From the NCBI RefSeq assembly GCF_032854445.1, contig NC_088299.1:13759608-13819607 (forward strand): a stretch of DNA of 60,000 nucleotides, in the 5' to 3' direction. The notes below the pieces were generated by a model. It ran no database searches. It saw only the letters and a program-made list of their open reading frames with translations, and was not told where the DNA came from. The DNA comes from Liolophura sinensis (Eukaryota > Mollusca > Polyplacophora > Chitonida > Chitonidae). The position numbers and the translations under genes are program-made. This document shows positions 50,501-60,000 of this stretch, one piece after another. The first letter of the stretch is position 1. Each line of letters opens with the position of its first letter.

Positions 50501-53500
50501 TTCATGTCAGGTAGACACAGGTAGACTCATGTAGCAGGAGGTAAATACAATCATGCCGCATATGTATCGGTTCATGTCAGGTAGACACAGGTAGACTCAT
50601 GTAGCAGGAGGTACATACAATCATACCGCATATGTATCGGTTCATGTCAGGTAGACACAGGTAGACTCATGTAGCAGGAGGTACATACAATCATACCACA
50701 TATGTATCGGCTCATGTCAGGTAGACACAGGTAGACTCATGTAGCAGGAGGTAAATACAATCATGCCGCATATGTATCGGCTCATGTCAGGTAGACACAG
50801 GTAGACTCATGTAGCAGGAGGTACATACAATCATGCCGCATATGTATCGGCTCATGTCAGGTAGACACAGGTAGACTCATGTAGCTGAAGGTAAATACAA
50901 TCGTGCCACATATGTATCGGCTCATGTCAGGTAGACACAGGTAGGCTCATGTAGCAGGAGGTAAATACAATCATGCCGCATATGTATCTGCTCATGTCAG
51001 GTAGACACGGGTAGACTCAAGTAGCTGGAGGTAAATACAATCATGCAGCATATGTATCGGCTCATGTCAGGTAGACACAGGTAGGCTCATGTAGCAGGAG
51101 GTACATACAATCATCCCGCATATGTATCGGCTCATGTCAGGTAGGCACAGGTAGGCTCATGTAGCAGGAGGTAAATACAATCATGCCGCATATGTATCGG
51201 TTCATGTCAGGTAGACACAGGTAGACTCATGTAGCAGGAGGTAAATACAATCATGCCGCATATGTATCGGCTCATGTCAGGTAGACACAGGTAGACTCAT
51301 GTAGCTGAAGGTAAATACAATCGTGCCACATATATATCGGCTCATGTCGGGTAGACACAGGTAGGCTCATGTAGCAGGAGGTACATACAGTCATGCCGCA
51401 TATGTATCAGCTCATGTCAGGTAGACACAGGTAGACTCATGTAGCTGGAGGTACATACAGTCATGCAGCATATGTATCGGTTCATGTCAGGTAGACACAG
51501 GTAGACTCATGTAGCAGGAGGTAAATACAATCATCCCGCATATGTATCGGCTCATGTCAGGTAGACACAGGTAGACTCATGTAGCAGGAGGTACATACAA
51601 TCATACCGCATATGTATCGGTTCATGTCAGGTAGACACAGGTAGACTCATGTAACAGGAGGTAAATACAATCATGCCGCATATGTATCGGTTCATGTCTG
51701 GTAGACACAGGTAGACTCATGTAGCAGGAGGTAAATACAATCATGCCGCATATATATCGGTTTATGTCAGGTAGACTCAGGTAGACTCATGTAGCAGGAG
51801 GTACATACAATCATGCCGCATATGTATCGGCTCATGTCAGGTAGGCACAGGTAGACTCATGTAGCTGAAGGCAAATACAATCATGCCGCATATGTATCGG
51901 CTCATGTCAGGTAGACACAGGTAGGCTCATGTAGCAGGAGGTACATACATTCATCCCGCATATGTATCGGTTCATGTCAGGTAGACACAGGTAGACTCAT
52001 GTAGCAGGAGGTAAATACAGTCATGCAGCATATGTATCGGCTCATGTCAGGTAGACACAGGTAGGCTCATGTAGCAGGAGGTACATACAATCATCCCGCA
52101 TATGTATCGGCTCATGTCAGGTAGGCACAGGTAGGCTCATGTAGCAGGAGGTAAATACAATCATGCCGCATATGTATCGGTTCATGTCAGGTAGACACAG
52201 GTAGACTCATGTAGCAGGAGGTAAATACAATCATGCCGCATTTGTATCGGCTCATGTCAGGTAGACACAGGTAGACTCATGTAGCTGAAGGTAAATACAA
52301 TCGTGCCACATATGTATCGGCTCATGTCAGGTAGACACAGGTAGACTCATGTAGCTGGAGGTAAATACAATCATGCAGCATATGTATCGGCTCATGTCAG
52401 GTAGACACAGGTAGACTCATGTAGCTGGAGGTAAATACAATCATGCAGCATATGTATCGGCTCATGTCAAGTAGACACAGGTAGACTCAGACAACTGGAG
52501 ATAATTACAATCCTGACTTATACATATCAACTCACGTCACTGATATCAGGTAGACATAACACTGGTGTACAGCACAGTGCTACCCAAAATTTCACCATTA
52601 AAGTTGCTGTCGCATGCATGACTCATAATCTATACATATAGTTCCAGTTCAGTGAAGAAAAACTGTCAAATTTTGTATTTCTAGCTTCCTTCTCTTTGAG
52701 GCTTGGATATGTAATTATTAAATCGAGGTCATCTTATACTGATTACGCTACTGCACAGCTCATATTTGGCAGCTAATTGACTCTTGTGCAAAACATGCAA
52801 CACTTACATGGCAGGAAATAAATAGATGTGGAACATGAATACACATTTTTACATTTATACATAATATACATACTACATCATGGAACTACGCGTGATCTGT
52901 TTATGTATGCTTCGCATCCATAATGCTCAGCAATTATCTATGTAGTCAAGGAACTATTCGCATACATATACATGGTCTATTTAAGGTTTGACAATTTAAT
53001 ACTTACACAGGCTACATATACGTGGTCATGGCACTCTGACCATTCACACACGTACTGTGTCCACATAATACCCGCTGTAAATCTTCAACATTTTCGACCT
53101 CTAAAGCACTTTTTTCAATGGAATTTATGCATAAAATTATCATGAAAATGATTTGTTTGTGTCACTAAAGATGCAAGCTTTATAAAACTACCCCGATTAT
53201 TTCTGTACACACCATGGTTCTCTATAAGAAAGTTTGAATATATTGGTCGCAGTGGTGGTTGAAGAATTTGGGTTCTCTATACATCACTGCTAACAGTTAC
53301 ATGTATGCTGAGGGGTTCTCTATACATCACTGCTAACAGTTACATGTATGCTGAGGGGTTCTCTATACATCACTGCTAACAGTTACATGTATGCTGAGGG
53401 GTTTTCTATACATCACTGCTAACAGTTACATGTATGCTGAGGGGTTCTCTATACATCACTGCTAACAGTTACATGTATGCTGAGGGGTTCTCTATACATC

Positions 53501-56500
53501 ACTGCTAACAGTTACATGTATGCTGAGGGGTTCTCTGTACATCACTGCTAACAGTTACATGTACGCTAAGGGGTTTTCTATACATCACTGCTAACAGTTA
53601 CATGTACGCTGAGGGGTTTTCTATACATCACTGCTAACAGTTACATGTACGCTGAGGGGTTTTCTATACATCACTGCTAACAGTTACATGTACGCTGAGG
53701 GGTTCTCTATACATCACTGCTAACAGTTACATGTACGCTGAGGGGTTTTCTATACATCACTGCTAACAGTTACATGTACGCTGAGGGGTTCTCTATACAT
53801 CACTGCTAACAGTTACATGTATGCTGAGGGGTTCTCTATACATCACTGCTAACAGTTACATGTATGCTGAGGGGTTCTCTATACATCACTGCTAACAGTT
53901 ACTTGTACGCTGAGGGGTTCTCTATACATCACTGCTAACAGTTACTTGTACGCTGAGGGGTTCTCTATACATCACTGCTAACAGTTACTTGTACGCTGAG
54001 GGGTTTTCTATACATCACTGCTAACAGTTACATGTATGCTGAGGGGTTTTCTATACATCACTGCTAACAGTTACTTGTACGCTGAGGGGTTTTCTATACA
54101 TCACTGCTAACAGTTACATGTATGCTGAGGGGTTTTCTATACATCACTGCTAACAGTTACTTGTACGCTGAGGGGTTTTCTATACATCATTGCTAACAGT
54201 TACATGTACGCTGAGGGGTTTTCTATACATCACTGCTAACAGTTACATGTACGCTGAGGGGTTTTCTATACATCACTGCTAACAGTTACATGTACGCTGA
54301 GGGGTTCTCTATACATCACTGCTAACAGTTACATGTATGCTGAGGGGTTCTCTATACATCACTGCTAACAGTTACATGTACGCTGAGGGGTTCTCTATAC
54401 ATCACTGCTAACAGTTACTTGTACGCTGAGGGGTTTTCTATACATCACTGCTAACAGTTACATGTACACTGAGGGGTTTTCTATACATCACTGCTAACAG
54501 TTACATGTATGCTGAGGGGTTCTCTATACATCACTGCTAACAGTTACTTGTACGCTGAGGGGTTTTCTATACATTACTGCTAACAGTTACTTGTACGCTG
54601 AGGGGTTTTCTATACATCACTGCTAACAGTTACATGTATGCTGAGGGGTTCTCTATACATCACTGCTAACAGTTACTTGTACGCTGAGGGGTTCTCTATA
54701 CATCACTGCTAACAGTTACTTGTACGCTGAGGGGTTTTCTATACATCACTGCTAACAGTTACATGTACACTGAGGGGTTTTCTATACATCACTGCTAACA
54801 GTTACTTGTATGCTGAGGGGTTTTCTATACATCACTGCTAACAGTTACATGTACGCTGAGGGGTTTTCTATACATCACTGCTAACAGTTACATGTACGCT
54901 GATGGGTTTTCTATACATCACTGCTAACAGTTACATGTACGCTGAGGGGTTTTCTATACATCACTGCTAACAGTTACATGTATGCTGAGGGGTTCTCTAT
55001 ACATCACTGCTAACAGTTACATGTATGCTGAGGGGTTTTCTATACATCACTGCTAACAGTTACATGTATGCTGAGGGGTTCTCTATACATCACTGCTAAC
55101 AGTTACATGTACGCTGAGGGGTTCTCTATACATCACTGCTAACAGTTACATGTACGCTGAGGGGTTTTCTATACAACACTGCTAACAGTTACGTGTACAT
55201 GTATGCTGAGGGGTTTCTATACATCACTGCTAACAGTTACATGTACGCTGAGGGGTTCTCTATACATCACTGTTAACAGTTACTTGTACGCTGAGGGGTT
55301 TTCTATACAACACTGCTAACAGTTACGTGTACATGTATGCTGAGGGGCTTCTATACATCACTGCTAACAGTTACTTGTACGCTGAGGGGTTTTCTATACA
55401 ACACTGCTAACAGTTACGTGTACATGTATGCTGAGGGGTTTCTATACATCACTGCTAACAGTTACTTGTACGCTGAGGGGATCCCTATACATCACTGCTA
55501 ACAGTTACTTGTACGCTGAGGGGATCCCTATACATCACTGCTAACAGTTACTTGTACGCTGAGGGGATCCCTATACATCACTGCTAACAGTCACGTGTAC
55601 ATGTACACTGAGGGGTCCTCTATACATCACTGCTAACAGTTACGTGTACATAGCTGGGCAATGGAGTTTTATTCACATTTTGTATTTACATAATGCTGAC
55701 TCAGTCAGGCAGATAACACTAGTCCAAAGCCACATGTACATATAAGCTAGACCATGTGAGTAAACAGTCTGTACAAATGCACTGTGCTTCTTGCAATTAT
55801 ACTTTTTTACCAGGACAAAAAGCACACAGGCCTACTCGTGGATGAAAGTGTCAGTGTTTGACCGAATGTTAAATGTCCATTAAAGACCACTGGTCAATAC
55901 TGTGTCCATATCTTTCCTCAAATGTGGAAAAGTTGGTCTGCAATTTGCCAAAGGTAAGTGGTTTACGCTGGTCACTCCAGATTCCTCCACCTACAATACT
56001 GACTACCAATCCTGTAAGTGAAATATTCTTGAGTATGGCATTCAACAACAATCAAAATGAATTATAAACATGACTGTGTGCAACACGAGAGACTTACGGT
56101 AAAGCGAGCCCGTTGTTCCATGATCTCATAGCCTCTAATGGGCACCTGTATTTCACTGGGGTCAAGTACCTGTACCACACAGCCACCTCTTTCACCACTC
56201 TGTTCCAACAACACTTGTTGTAAATTCCCTGCAGAACCTTGAAGACTTCCGTCGTCATCTTTACAACTGGCGGAAAAACGGACTTGTTCTTTACCCACAT
56301 CGTAATCACAGGTTGTAGGAGTTGGGATTATACCCCCAGACTGAACAGGTGTACTCGTCAGCGGAAATGGTGGCCTTCCTGTCGAGTTTGCAGACTCAGG
56401 AGTTGCAGGAGCGTCAAAGTTCCTATCCTCACTCCCTAGCATGACGACATGTTTAGTGGCCATTTCTGGAGATGGGGTAAGGTTTTGAGCATTATAGAGA

Positions 56501-56685
56501 GACAGAGGCACTTTGCTTAGAGAGGTGGTTCGTCGTCCACCTGTAGAGGATATAAGCTCTTCCTCCTGCCCACCTTTCTCTGGTATGCCCTCTACCCCAG
56601 AGTCCAGGCACCCGTCTGACTGGTAATGTTTGTCACTGTGCCCCAAGGGGCCAGTGCTAAGGTTATCCCCACTTGCATAAGCCAT
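32547..56685 (-). CDS. SNX16: Sorting nexin-16 (PX domain plus coiled coil), long isoform of about 447 aa
   Basis: SNX16 binds PI3P on early and late endosomes and acts in endosomal sorting. Exons in gene order: 56685-56098, 48406-48320, 47228-47080, 45871-45802, 45450-45314, 34007-33870 and 32721-32547 (stop at 32547). Phases agree at every join. Residues 1-181 are a Ser/Thr/Pro-rich, probably disordered leader. The PX domain starts at [12 protein letters not shown] (about 185-196), continues through VFRRYTDF (212-219, the PI3P-binding Arg-Arg-Tyr) and [12 protein letters not shown] (235-246, PPK loop), and includes [13 protein letters not shown] (251-263), with the SNX16 signature [16 protein letters not shown] (282-297). 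A coiled coil follows ([20 protein letters not shown], 300-319, and onward to 344), then an acidic, proline-rich tail. [13 protein letters not shown] in exon 6 of this isoform resembles the TLENRIR segment after the vertebrate coiled coil. The ATG is the first Met in CCATGG context after an in-frame non-ATG run. An alternative end uses the exon at 41939-42029. Vertebrate SNX16 is about 344 residues. Confidence 0.94.
33286..33558 (+). mobile_element. Full-length SINE-A in an SNX16 intron
   Basis: GGGGCTCCTCCGTGGTCGAG, CAGCGAAATGACCCAGGAG, CTCGTGGGAAGGTCTGTC, CTCACCATAATGCTGGCCGC and AACAATCAAATAAATAAATA. GTTCAGTTCAGTTCAG in the B-box area is a small pentanucleotide expansion. Antisense to SNX16. 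Confidence 0.88.
33595..33866 (+). mobile_element. Full-length SINE-A inserted across the SNX16 exon donor
   Basis: A complete element (CCTTCGTGGCTCAGTTGG head to CAATCAAACAAATAAATAAA tail) with a perfect 16-bp duplication TACCTTGTTTTTGTTG at 33579-33594 and 33867-33882. In SNX16 sense the duplication is the last 13 bases of the tail exon plus GTA of the intron. The current donor at 33870/33869 therefore reads AAG|GTATTT, with positions +4 onward supplied by the SINE tail. A second donor AAG|GTAGAC is 288 bases downstream. Confidence 0.92.
33870..34007 (-). CDS. SNX16: SNX16 tail exon whose acceptor lies inside a 54-bp tandem repeat
   Basis: The minimal exon starts after GATTGTAG at 34008 (sense) and encodes [10 protein letters not shown]...ERPHATKT, ending with phase-2 AG|GTATTT. 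The sequence just upstream is a 54-bp tandem repeat, and every unit ends in TCTGATTGTAG followed by TGTGGAGAGGACTTTG, so each unit carries its own potential acceptor plus 18 in-frame codons (VERTLNTDS...SDCS). Acceptors at 34061 and 34115 would add one or two units (18 or 36 residues) without changing the frame. A 25-base deletion in the next unit breaks the frame beyond about 34144. The exon joins in phase to both the coiled-coil exon and the final exon. Confidence 0.75.
34007..34262 (-). repeat. 54-bp coding/acceptor minisatellite in SNX16
   Basis: There are about five units. In sense orientation the unit runs TGTGGAGAGGACTTTGAACA through TTCTCTGATTGTAG. Two units nearest the exon have the most pyrimidine-rich acceptors (TTTTTTCTCTGATTGTAG and GTTTTCTCTGATTGTAG); the distal ones carry TTTTGTCTGATTGTAG. 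One unit is only 29 bp. It borders the 48-bp array at 34321. Confidence 0.9.
34321..34752. repeat. 48-bp minisatellite carrying a 12-bp palindrome
   Basis: Nine units: TTAGTGTAATCACTATAGTG, ATGAGGGTATATAGGG, then CGTGTCACCTTC. Most units contain the perfect palindrome TCACTATAGTGA. It lies in an SNX16 intron, immediately upstream (in sense) of the 54-bp acceptor repeat. Confidence 0.95.
34753..35977. other. SNX16 intron, little recognised
   Basis: Only a SINE-A tail fragment at 35253-35284 (GTCGTAAAACACCAATCAAA) was recognised. Confidence 0.55.
35978..36836. repeat. 50-bp minisatellite in an SNX16 intron
   Basis: About 17 very similar units: TACATGAATTTAGATGACCC, CTGTTGGCAATTCGGGACAT, GTCAACAAGC. 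Variant forms (GATGACCCC or GAGGACTCC) are clustered, which suggests recent block spread. Confidence 0.95.
37001..37209 (+). repeat. Dispersed repeat X, copy 1
   Basis: TGTAAATCTTCAACCTTTTC, GACCTCTAAAGCACTTTTTT, TTTGTGTCACTAAAGATGCA and AGCTTTATAAAACT match 53076-53266, in the same orientation and high identity over the first ~130 bases. Both lie in SNX16 introns. No tRNA head was seen. Confidence 0.85.
37425..37446. repeat. Poly-C tract
   Basis: CCTCCC followed by a long C run in an SNX16 intron; a matching poly-G run lies at 42113-42130. Confidence 0.9.
37450..38880. other. SNX16 intron, nothing recognised
   Basis: AT-rich sequence without a supported exon or repeat. Confidence 0.5.
38884..39005 (-). 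mobile_element. SINE-A, 5' truncated, minus strand
   Basis: TTTATTTGATTGGTGTTTTA, CACCATACTGATGAATA, CAGCATTATGGTGGGAGGAA. It is followed within 20 bases by another copy of the same orientation. Confidence 0.82.
39018..39252 (-). mobile_element. SINE-A, near full length, minus strand
   Basis: Antisense tail TTTATTTGATTGGTGTTTAA through GAAACCCACGACCACCGGCA and GGACTTGAACTCACA (B box) to CTCCTGGGTCACTGCCCCGC. In SNX16 sense this copy is in forward orientation. Confidence 0.88.
39348..40228. repeat. Minisatellite of about 20-24 bp units in an SNX16 intron
   Basis: Around 40 diverged units such as AACACCACTGCTAACTGGAT and AAAACATCATTCTACACTG. A longer block from about 39690 to 39870 recurs near 39900-40135, so small units are also duplicated in blocks. 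Confidence 0.9.
40229..41938. other. SNX16 intron or short-isoform 3' UTR
   Basis: If the exon ending at 41939 is used as a last exon, this is its 3' UTR; a - strand AATAAA lies at 40608-40613. A TA-rich run is at 41853-41871. Otherwise nothing is recognised. Confidence 0.4.
41939..42029 (-). CDS. SNX16: Alternative terminal exon of SNX16 (29-residue tail)
   Basis: A good acceptor (CTCTCAATTTCAG) is followed by 91 bases that continue the phase-2 end of the coiled-coil exon: CG|G gives Arg, then [14 protein letters not shown]... to ...LMLDV and a TAA at 41939-41941. The product would be about 373 residues, close to vertebrate SNX16 in size. The tail is amphipathic ([14 protein letters not shown]) and could extend the helix. 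The exon also holds an internal GTAAAG after CTGGTCATGTATG, but splicing there does not fit the phase of the downstream exon. A possible poly(A) signal for this isoform on the - strand is at 40608-40613 (AATAAA in sense). Exon identity rests on the splice site, phase and open frame only. Confidence 0.6.
43018..44136. repeat. 36-bp minisatellite in an SNX16 intron
   Basis: About 31 units: GAGGCATGGTGGGGATTATC, AATCCTGGCCATAGAT. Because 36 is a multiple of three and the unit lacks stops on the - strand, it keeps a 355-codon open frame of a 12-residue repeat ([12 protein letters not shown]) in SNX16 sense. No splice sites or family resemblance support translation. Confidence 0.95.
44726..44850 (-). 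mobile_element. Decayed SINE remnant, minus strand
   Basis: TTTATTTACTCATCAATGTT, then GGTGGAGGAAACCGGCCAGA; weak similarity to the antisense tails of the SINE families here. Confidence 0.4.
46128..46868. repeat. 28-bp minisatellite in an SNX16 intron
   Basis: About 26 units of ACTCAGTCACAACCAGACTT then GAGGCTCC. The left half is uniform; the right half is diverged (GACATGAGGCCCC and similar), so the left half looks younger. Confidence 0.93.
47826..47920 (-). mobile_element. Decayed SINE tail, minus strand
   Basis: TTTATTTATTTTATTGATGT followed by CCTGTACTGAAGCATATTTC and a short body. Only the antisense tail is convincing. Confidence 0.4.
48420..52558. repeat. 70-bp minisatellite (about 59 units) abutting the SNX16 PX exon
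   Basis: The unit runs TATGTATCGGCTCATGTCAG, GTAGACACAGGTAGACTCAT, GTAGCAGGAGGTAAATACAA, TCATGCCGCA, with almost no length variation. Variant units (GCTGAAG with CGTGCCACA; GCTGGAG with CATGCAGCA; GTAGTAGGAG) recur in the same order in blocks of seven or eight units (48901-49390, then 49391-49950). The first, most degenerate unit starts 13 bases from the acceptor of SNX16 exon 2 (48406). Confidence 0.97.
52560..53075. other. SNX16 intron between two arrays, nothing recognised
   Basis: AT-rich DNA with ATACATATACATGG-like simple sequence only. Confidence 0.5.
53076..53266 (+). repeat. Dispersed repeat X, copy 2
   Basis: Matches 37001-37209. The 43-bp minisatellite starts directly at its right end. 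Confidence 0.85.
53264..55650. repeat. 43-bp minisatellite (about 55 units) in SNX16 intron 1
   Basis: Unit GGGGTT(C/T)TCTATACATCAC, TGCTAACAGTTACATGTA, (T/C)GCTGA. Units differ at three main sites (TTC or TTT, CATG or CTTG, TATG or TACG). The right end (55170-55640) holds longer units with an extra GTGTACATGTA and GGGGATCCC variants. With the 70-bp array it fills most of the intron that splits the PX domain. Confidence 0.97.
55970..56055 (+). mobile_element. Decayed SINE-A 3' end
   Basis: GATTCCTCCACCTACAATAC, GTAAGTGAAATATTCTTGAG, TATGGCATTCAACAACAATC: a diverged 3' part, 43 bases from the end of SNX16 exon 1. Confidence 0.6.
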
Positions 56686-57450
56686 GGTAGTATTCAATGG
56701 CAGAAGTCTTTGAGGAAAGATTTATGGATACTATAACAGAGTTTACCAGTCAGGTACAGGTAACAAGTTACTGGGCATGCCCCCTAGAGGGTCACACAAA
56801 GCACCTTTCATTCCTTGATCACCTTCCCTCATAGCCTATCAGCCACAACAATACTTACTAATCCTTTTCATAACCTGATCTGTTACTGATCATTGGGGGC
56901 CGTTATTTTTAGAAACTACAAATTCCAGCACCTTAAACTTCACAGTTCAGTCCCCAACAACACGGCCTTGACACGCAAATGACAAAACTGAACGGAGTGC
57001 CAGCTGCTACTCGGCCCGCATAAAGTTGACAATAACTAACAAGGGAGTCCGCTAGTATGAAAGTATCTTGTTGCACCGTCTTAGTTTAGGCGGGCAGTCT
57101 TTCAATTTCAACAGGAGCGGGATTTTCCCATAATATGACAGTTTAGTTGGAACTCTTCTTGAAAACACTGCACAAAGTATGAGAACATCAGTAAGGCATG
57201 AACCGAAGAAGGTATAATCCACCGCTACAAAACAAAAGCTGAACTGTCTTCATCAGAAAATCCACAGTTAGAAGAAACAGAATGTCTTGTTGTTGAAAAT
57301 GAGTGTTAATCTTTCTGGTTACGTTCGGCTTTCACCTGACGTCCGTTTCTCGATAATGCATCATGTCAGCCACTGTGTTTATCATCTGTCATTCTCGTGA
57401 TCATTAACGCTTCCAGTTCAACAGCTGACACACACAAAATGACCTACTTT
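56686..57450 (-). promoter_or_regulatory. SNX16 upstream region (5' UTR/promoter, unresolved)
   Basis: It lies directly upstream of the SNX16 start codon. I see no TATA box or CpG-dense block that fixes a start site. A weak acceptor-like CTTTCCTCAAAG about 25 bases before the ATG would allow an upstream leader exon. Confidence 0.35.
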
Positions 57451-59035
57451 TGTCTATTGTTAATGGAACCCAGCATGTGACTTGTTTGCTTTTTTTATCA
57501 ACGGAAATAAACCGAAAGCGACATCTAACAGGGGGAGATAACTGTGAAACTATCACTTACAGAGTAATACCCCCTTTGTCTGATTTCTGCCCTCCCAATG
57601 AAAGCCCTATGCTCCTTACAGCGCATGCGTCGCTCTCTGCATTTCGCTTTACACAGCAGTACGCCATAAATAGTACATGGAAGGCCTTTACTTTTAGTAG
57701 ACCGGTAAGCATTTAGATTGCATTATTTAATTTTTTTATTTATCATGACGAAAATCGTTGGTCTTTAGGAAGTGGACAATTCACCACAACATCAAACATG
57801 GTCATTTCTGGTGTAATATTTAAAAAAATAGTATTTTATGAATATATACAGTGTCGCTAGGAGGCTGTGTTTGTGGCATTTACTGATGGTCGGCACCAAA
57901 AAAAGTTAGGCCTGCACGTGAGACAGACCTACTCTGGTAAGTTGTCCAGGAAACAGCCGAATAATTAACAAAGAGGCAGAAGAAAGTCTCCTATATTGTT
58001 GTTTTCTGCTGTAATCAAGACTGATTCTCACGTTTTGGGGAGAGTGTGGCATAACGCGTCGGGGAGAGGCGAGGCAAACGTGAATTTTGCGCCACAGCTT
58101 ATGCTAATTGTTGTACGGTCTTCATGGTTGGATATAGCTATTTGTACAACATTAGTTATCCAAGAGGTCGGACAAAATTTCCATCACCTTTGATCTGTGG
58201 TAAGCATGTTTTTACCCCTCAGTGCTCAAAGATTGTGAGGCTGCCTATAATTGCAAAGTTGCATTTGTTGCAATCACGACTAGGCCATCAACCTCATAAA
58301 AAGACCAACAGGTAAACGATTGGGGAGCTTCTTTTGAAAAATATCAACTTCAAAGAAAATTAGCCAGTTCGTAATTTAGGCCAACACTCTTCAGTCTATT
58401 AAACAAAAAAAAAAATGCCAATTTGATTTCTAAACAACAATCATAGCAAATCAGGGGAAACATGGGAAAAACACATTATTTATATAAACGTATATGATGT
58501 ATGATGTTTAAGGTATATGAAGAGTGTTTTTTGTGCATTTTCATAGCAGCCTAAAAGGGTAGTTCACGATGACAAATTGAACTCTCAGCCCTTTACATAT
58601 TATTTTCTCCCATAAATATTGTAAAATTATATCCAAGCTGAAAACATGTCATAAACTAGGCCTACATGCCTAAATATAGAGCGGATTCTAATCTGGCTTA
58701 TATTTGACATCTCGTTGTAAAATTTTATTGTAAAAACTCTTCCACGTTCACTGCATGTATTAAAACGAACAACAAAGACTTAAATGCCGTGTATTCAAGC
58801 ACTGTAAAGCTAGTAATTTAACCATGGAACAGTCCGTCACTTATCGCCTCTGTTTTAAATCAGTGCATGACAAGTTGCTTAACACAATGACATGTACACA
58901 GAAACATTTTATTTAACAAAAAACAACACGGATAAAAGACAGTGAAGGAAAAGGTATCAACAAAAGTATCTGCAATATCTGGTTTTAACAAAGGAGTTTA
59001 TAGTGATCTAGGATATTGCAACCGCTGACCTTGCT
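57451..59035. other. Nothing recognised
   Basis: No exon with family resemblance. The stretch to the right of SNX16 is AT-rich and contains no tandem array. Confidence 0.5.
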
Positions 59036-59083
59036 GTATGCTGTGTGTGTATGTGTGTGTGTGCGTGTCTGTGTGTGTGTATA
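59036..59083. repeat. (TG)n microsatellite, imperfect
   Basis: TGTGTGTGTATGTGTGTGTG followed by CGTGTCTGTGTGTGTGTATA. Confidence 0.9.
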
Positions 59084-59764
59084 TAGTTTATGAAACTAAA
59101 AAGAAACGGAAGAGAAGAGGGGCTCTTTAGGTTAGTGAGCAATGAAAAGATACATTTTTCAGGAAAATGAATTATATTAATAATGAAATATATATGAATG
59201 TCACGGGACTTTTGTCTGAAATCATATTGGAATCCATATAGGGGCTTATTATATATTTTACTTTTAAGCTGAAAAATATATTCAGTATTAAAACCATTCA
59301 TTGGCCTACATATTAAAAATTAAAACCAAAGTCACACATCAGAGTTTATGTTTGTGTGAAGTCCTTGTTAAGACTTGCATGACTTGGTACTTGTAAATGA
59401 AGTTAACTCCATTAAAGCAACAAATTGAATTCATTTTCTATTGAAGTCTTTCTAATTCTTCCTAACAACTGTTTTTATACGTTAAAACCATGTGTACCTT
59501 ATAGTTAAAATTCATCAGGTTATTGAAAACACTATATAGAAGTGAAAAAAATTGCTATTTGTGCCTTTCTCACACCGGTATGCCCCTGTGTAAGTCTACC
59601 ATCGCGGTTGTACTGCTATCTGTGTCATTGGTGGCTATGAATATTACGCTTGTACACTATACATAGAACTGCTGAGACTCGCACCTGAGTCTCCAAAGTT
59701 AGCTAGTCCGTTATGCCCCACTCTAGAGGACACTCATACTTTACTTGCTCATTTAATTATTCAC

Positions 59765-59801
59765 AGTACGGCGTAAAACACCAATCAAATAAATGAACAA
59801 A
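59765..59801 (+). mobile_element. SINE-A tail fragment
   Basis: AGTACGGCGTAAAACACCAA then TCAAATAAATGAACAAA; only the last 37 bases of the family are present. Confidence 0.7.
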
Positions 59802-60000
59802 TATTCATAAATTAATAACTTGGTTTTGAACAGCGAACTTTTTACTTCTTCGACATCGGTTAGGTTCTTTAGTATGAATAAACCACCGCATGTCATCAGG
59901 TATAAATCAAACGGCCTGACGCAAAACCGCAGCCAAACCAGCAAGGGTGATGAACATGCGCAGATATCGTTGATAAAAGCCCTAAATACGGACTACATGT

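Noticed and set aside
57450-57716. Possible divergent gene on the + strand opposite the SNX16 promoter
   Set aside because: The frame is open for 88 codons and a donor-like G|GTAAGC follows near 57703, but the sequence has no recognisable domain and no second exon could be linked.
1-60000. A functional link between RABGGTA and SNX16 because both act in membrane traffic
   Set aside because: The genes are on opposite strands, 20 kb apart, with an unrelated gene between them; nothing in the sequence supports co-regulation.

Overview
This is a eukaryotic, intron-rich and repeat-rich nuclear window. Three spliced protein-coding genes can be reconstructed by eye. The organism is most likely a lophotrochozoan invertebrate, probably a mollusc, with a brachiopod as the alternative. 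The reasons are the animal gene set, the small exons in long AT-rich introns, and many tRNA-derived SINEs whose tails read like GTACGGCGTAAAACACCAAT(CAAATAAATAAA)n or TTAAACCCC...CACTCACTCA, a style I associate with molluscan SINEs. No bacterial features, no rRNA, no CRISPR and no autonomous transposon ORF (reverse transcriptase or transposase) were recognised.

Layout. (1) 1-12.3 kb, + strand: RABGGTA, the alpha subunit of Rab geranylgeranyltransferase. Ten exons are visible (1852-11909), with all splice phases consistent; the N-terminal exon or exons lie outside or were not found. Its intron after exon 8 holds a ~55-bp minisatellite that begins exactly at the 5' splice site. (2) 12.4-15.7 kb: a 49-bp minisatellite just past the RABGGTA 3' end, then intergenic DNA with SINEs. 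(3) 15.7-26.1 kb, + strand: a three-exon SnoaL/NTF2-like 'pathogen-related protein' homologue (CDS 24319-26133). A possible promoter with a CRE palindrome and an untranslated first exon lies near 15.7-15.9 kb. The space between holds a 20-bp minisatellite interrupted by a SINE, plus other SINEs. (4) 26.1-32.5 kb: no recognised gene; the right end may include the SNX16 3' UTR. (5) 32.5-56.7 kb, - strand: SNX16 (sorting nexin 16; PX domain plus coiled coil), about 24 kb long, with at least seven exons and two mutually exclusive-looking C-terminal ends. Its introns carry seven minisatellites, including a ~4.1 kb array of 70-bp units and a ~2.4 kb array of 43-bp units. (6) 56.7-60 kb: SNX16 upstream region, then sequence in which I recognise nothing.

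Functionally, RABGGTA (Rab prenylation) and SNX16 (PI3P-dependent endosomal sorting) both belong to membrane traffic, but they are divergent in orientation, far apart and show no sign of co-regulation; I treat this as chance. The SnoaL-like protein has no known link to either.

The most interesting structural theme is that tandem repeats make up roughly a quarter of the window (about 16 kb by manual summation), and three arrays abut exon-intron junctions. One repeats a 5' splice donor about 25 times (RABGGTA), one repeats a 3' splice acceptor together with coding sequence (SNX16 exon 7, 54-bp units), and one starts 13 bp from the PX-exon acceptor (SNX16 exon 2). In addition, a SINE inserted exactly across the exon 7 donor of SNX16, so its 16-bp target-site duplication copies the splice site.
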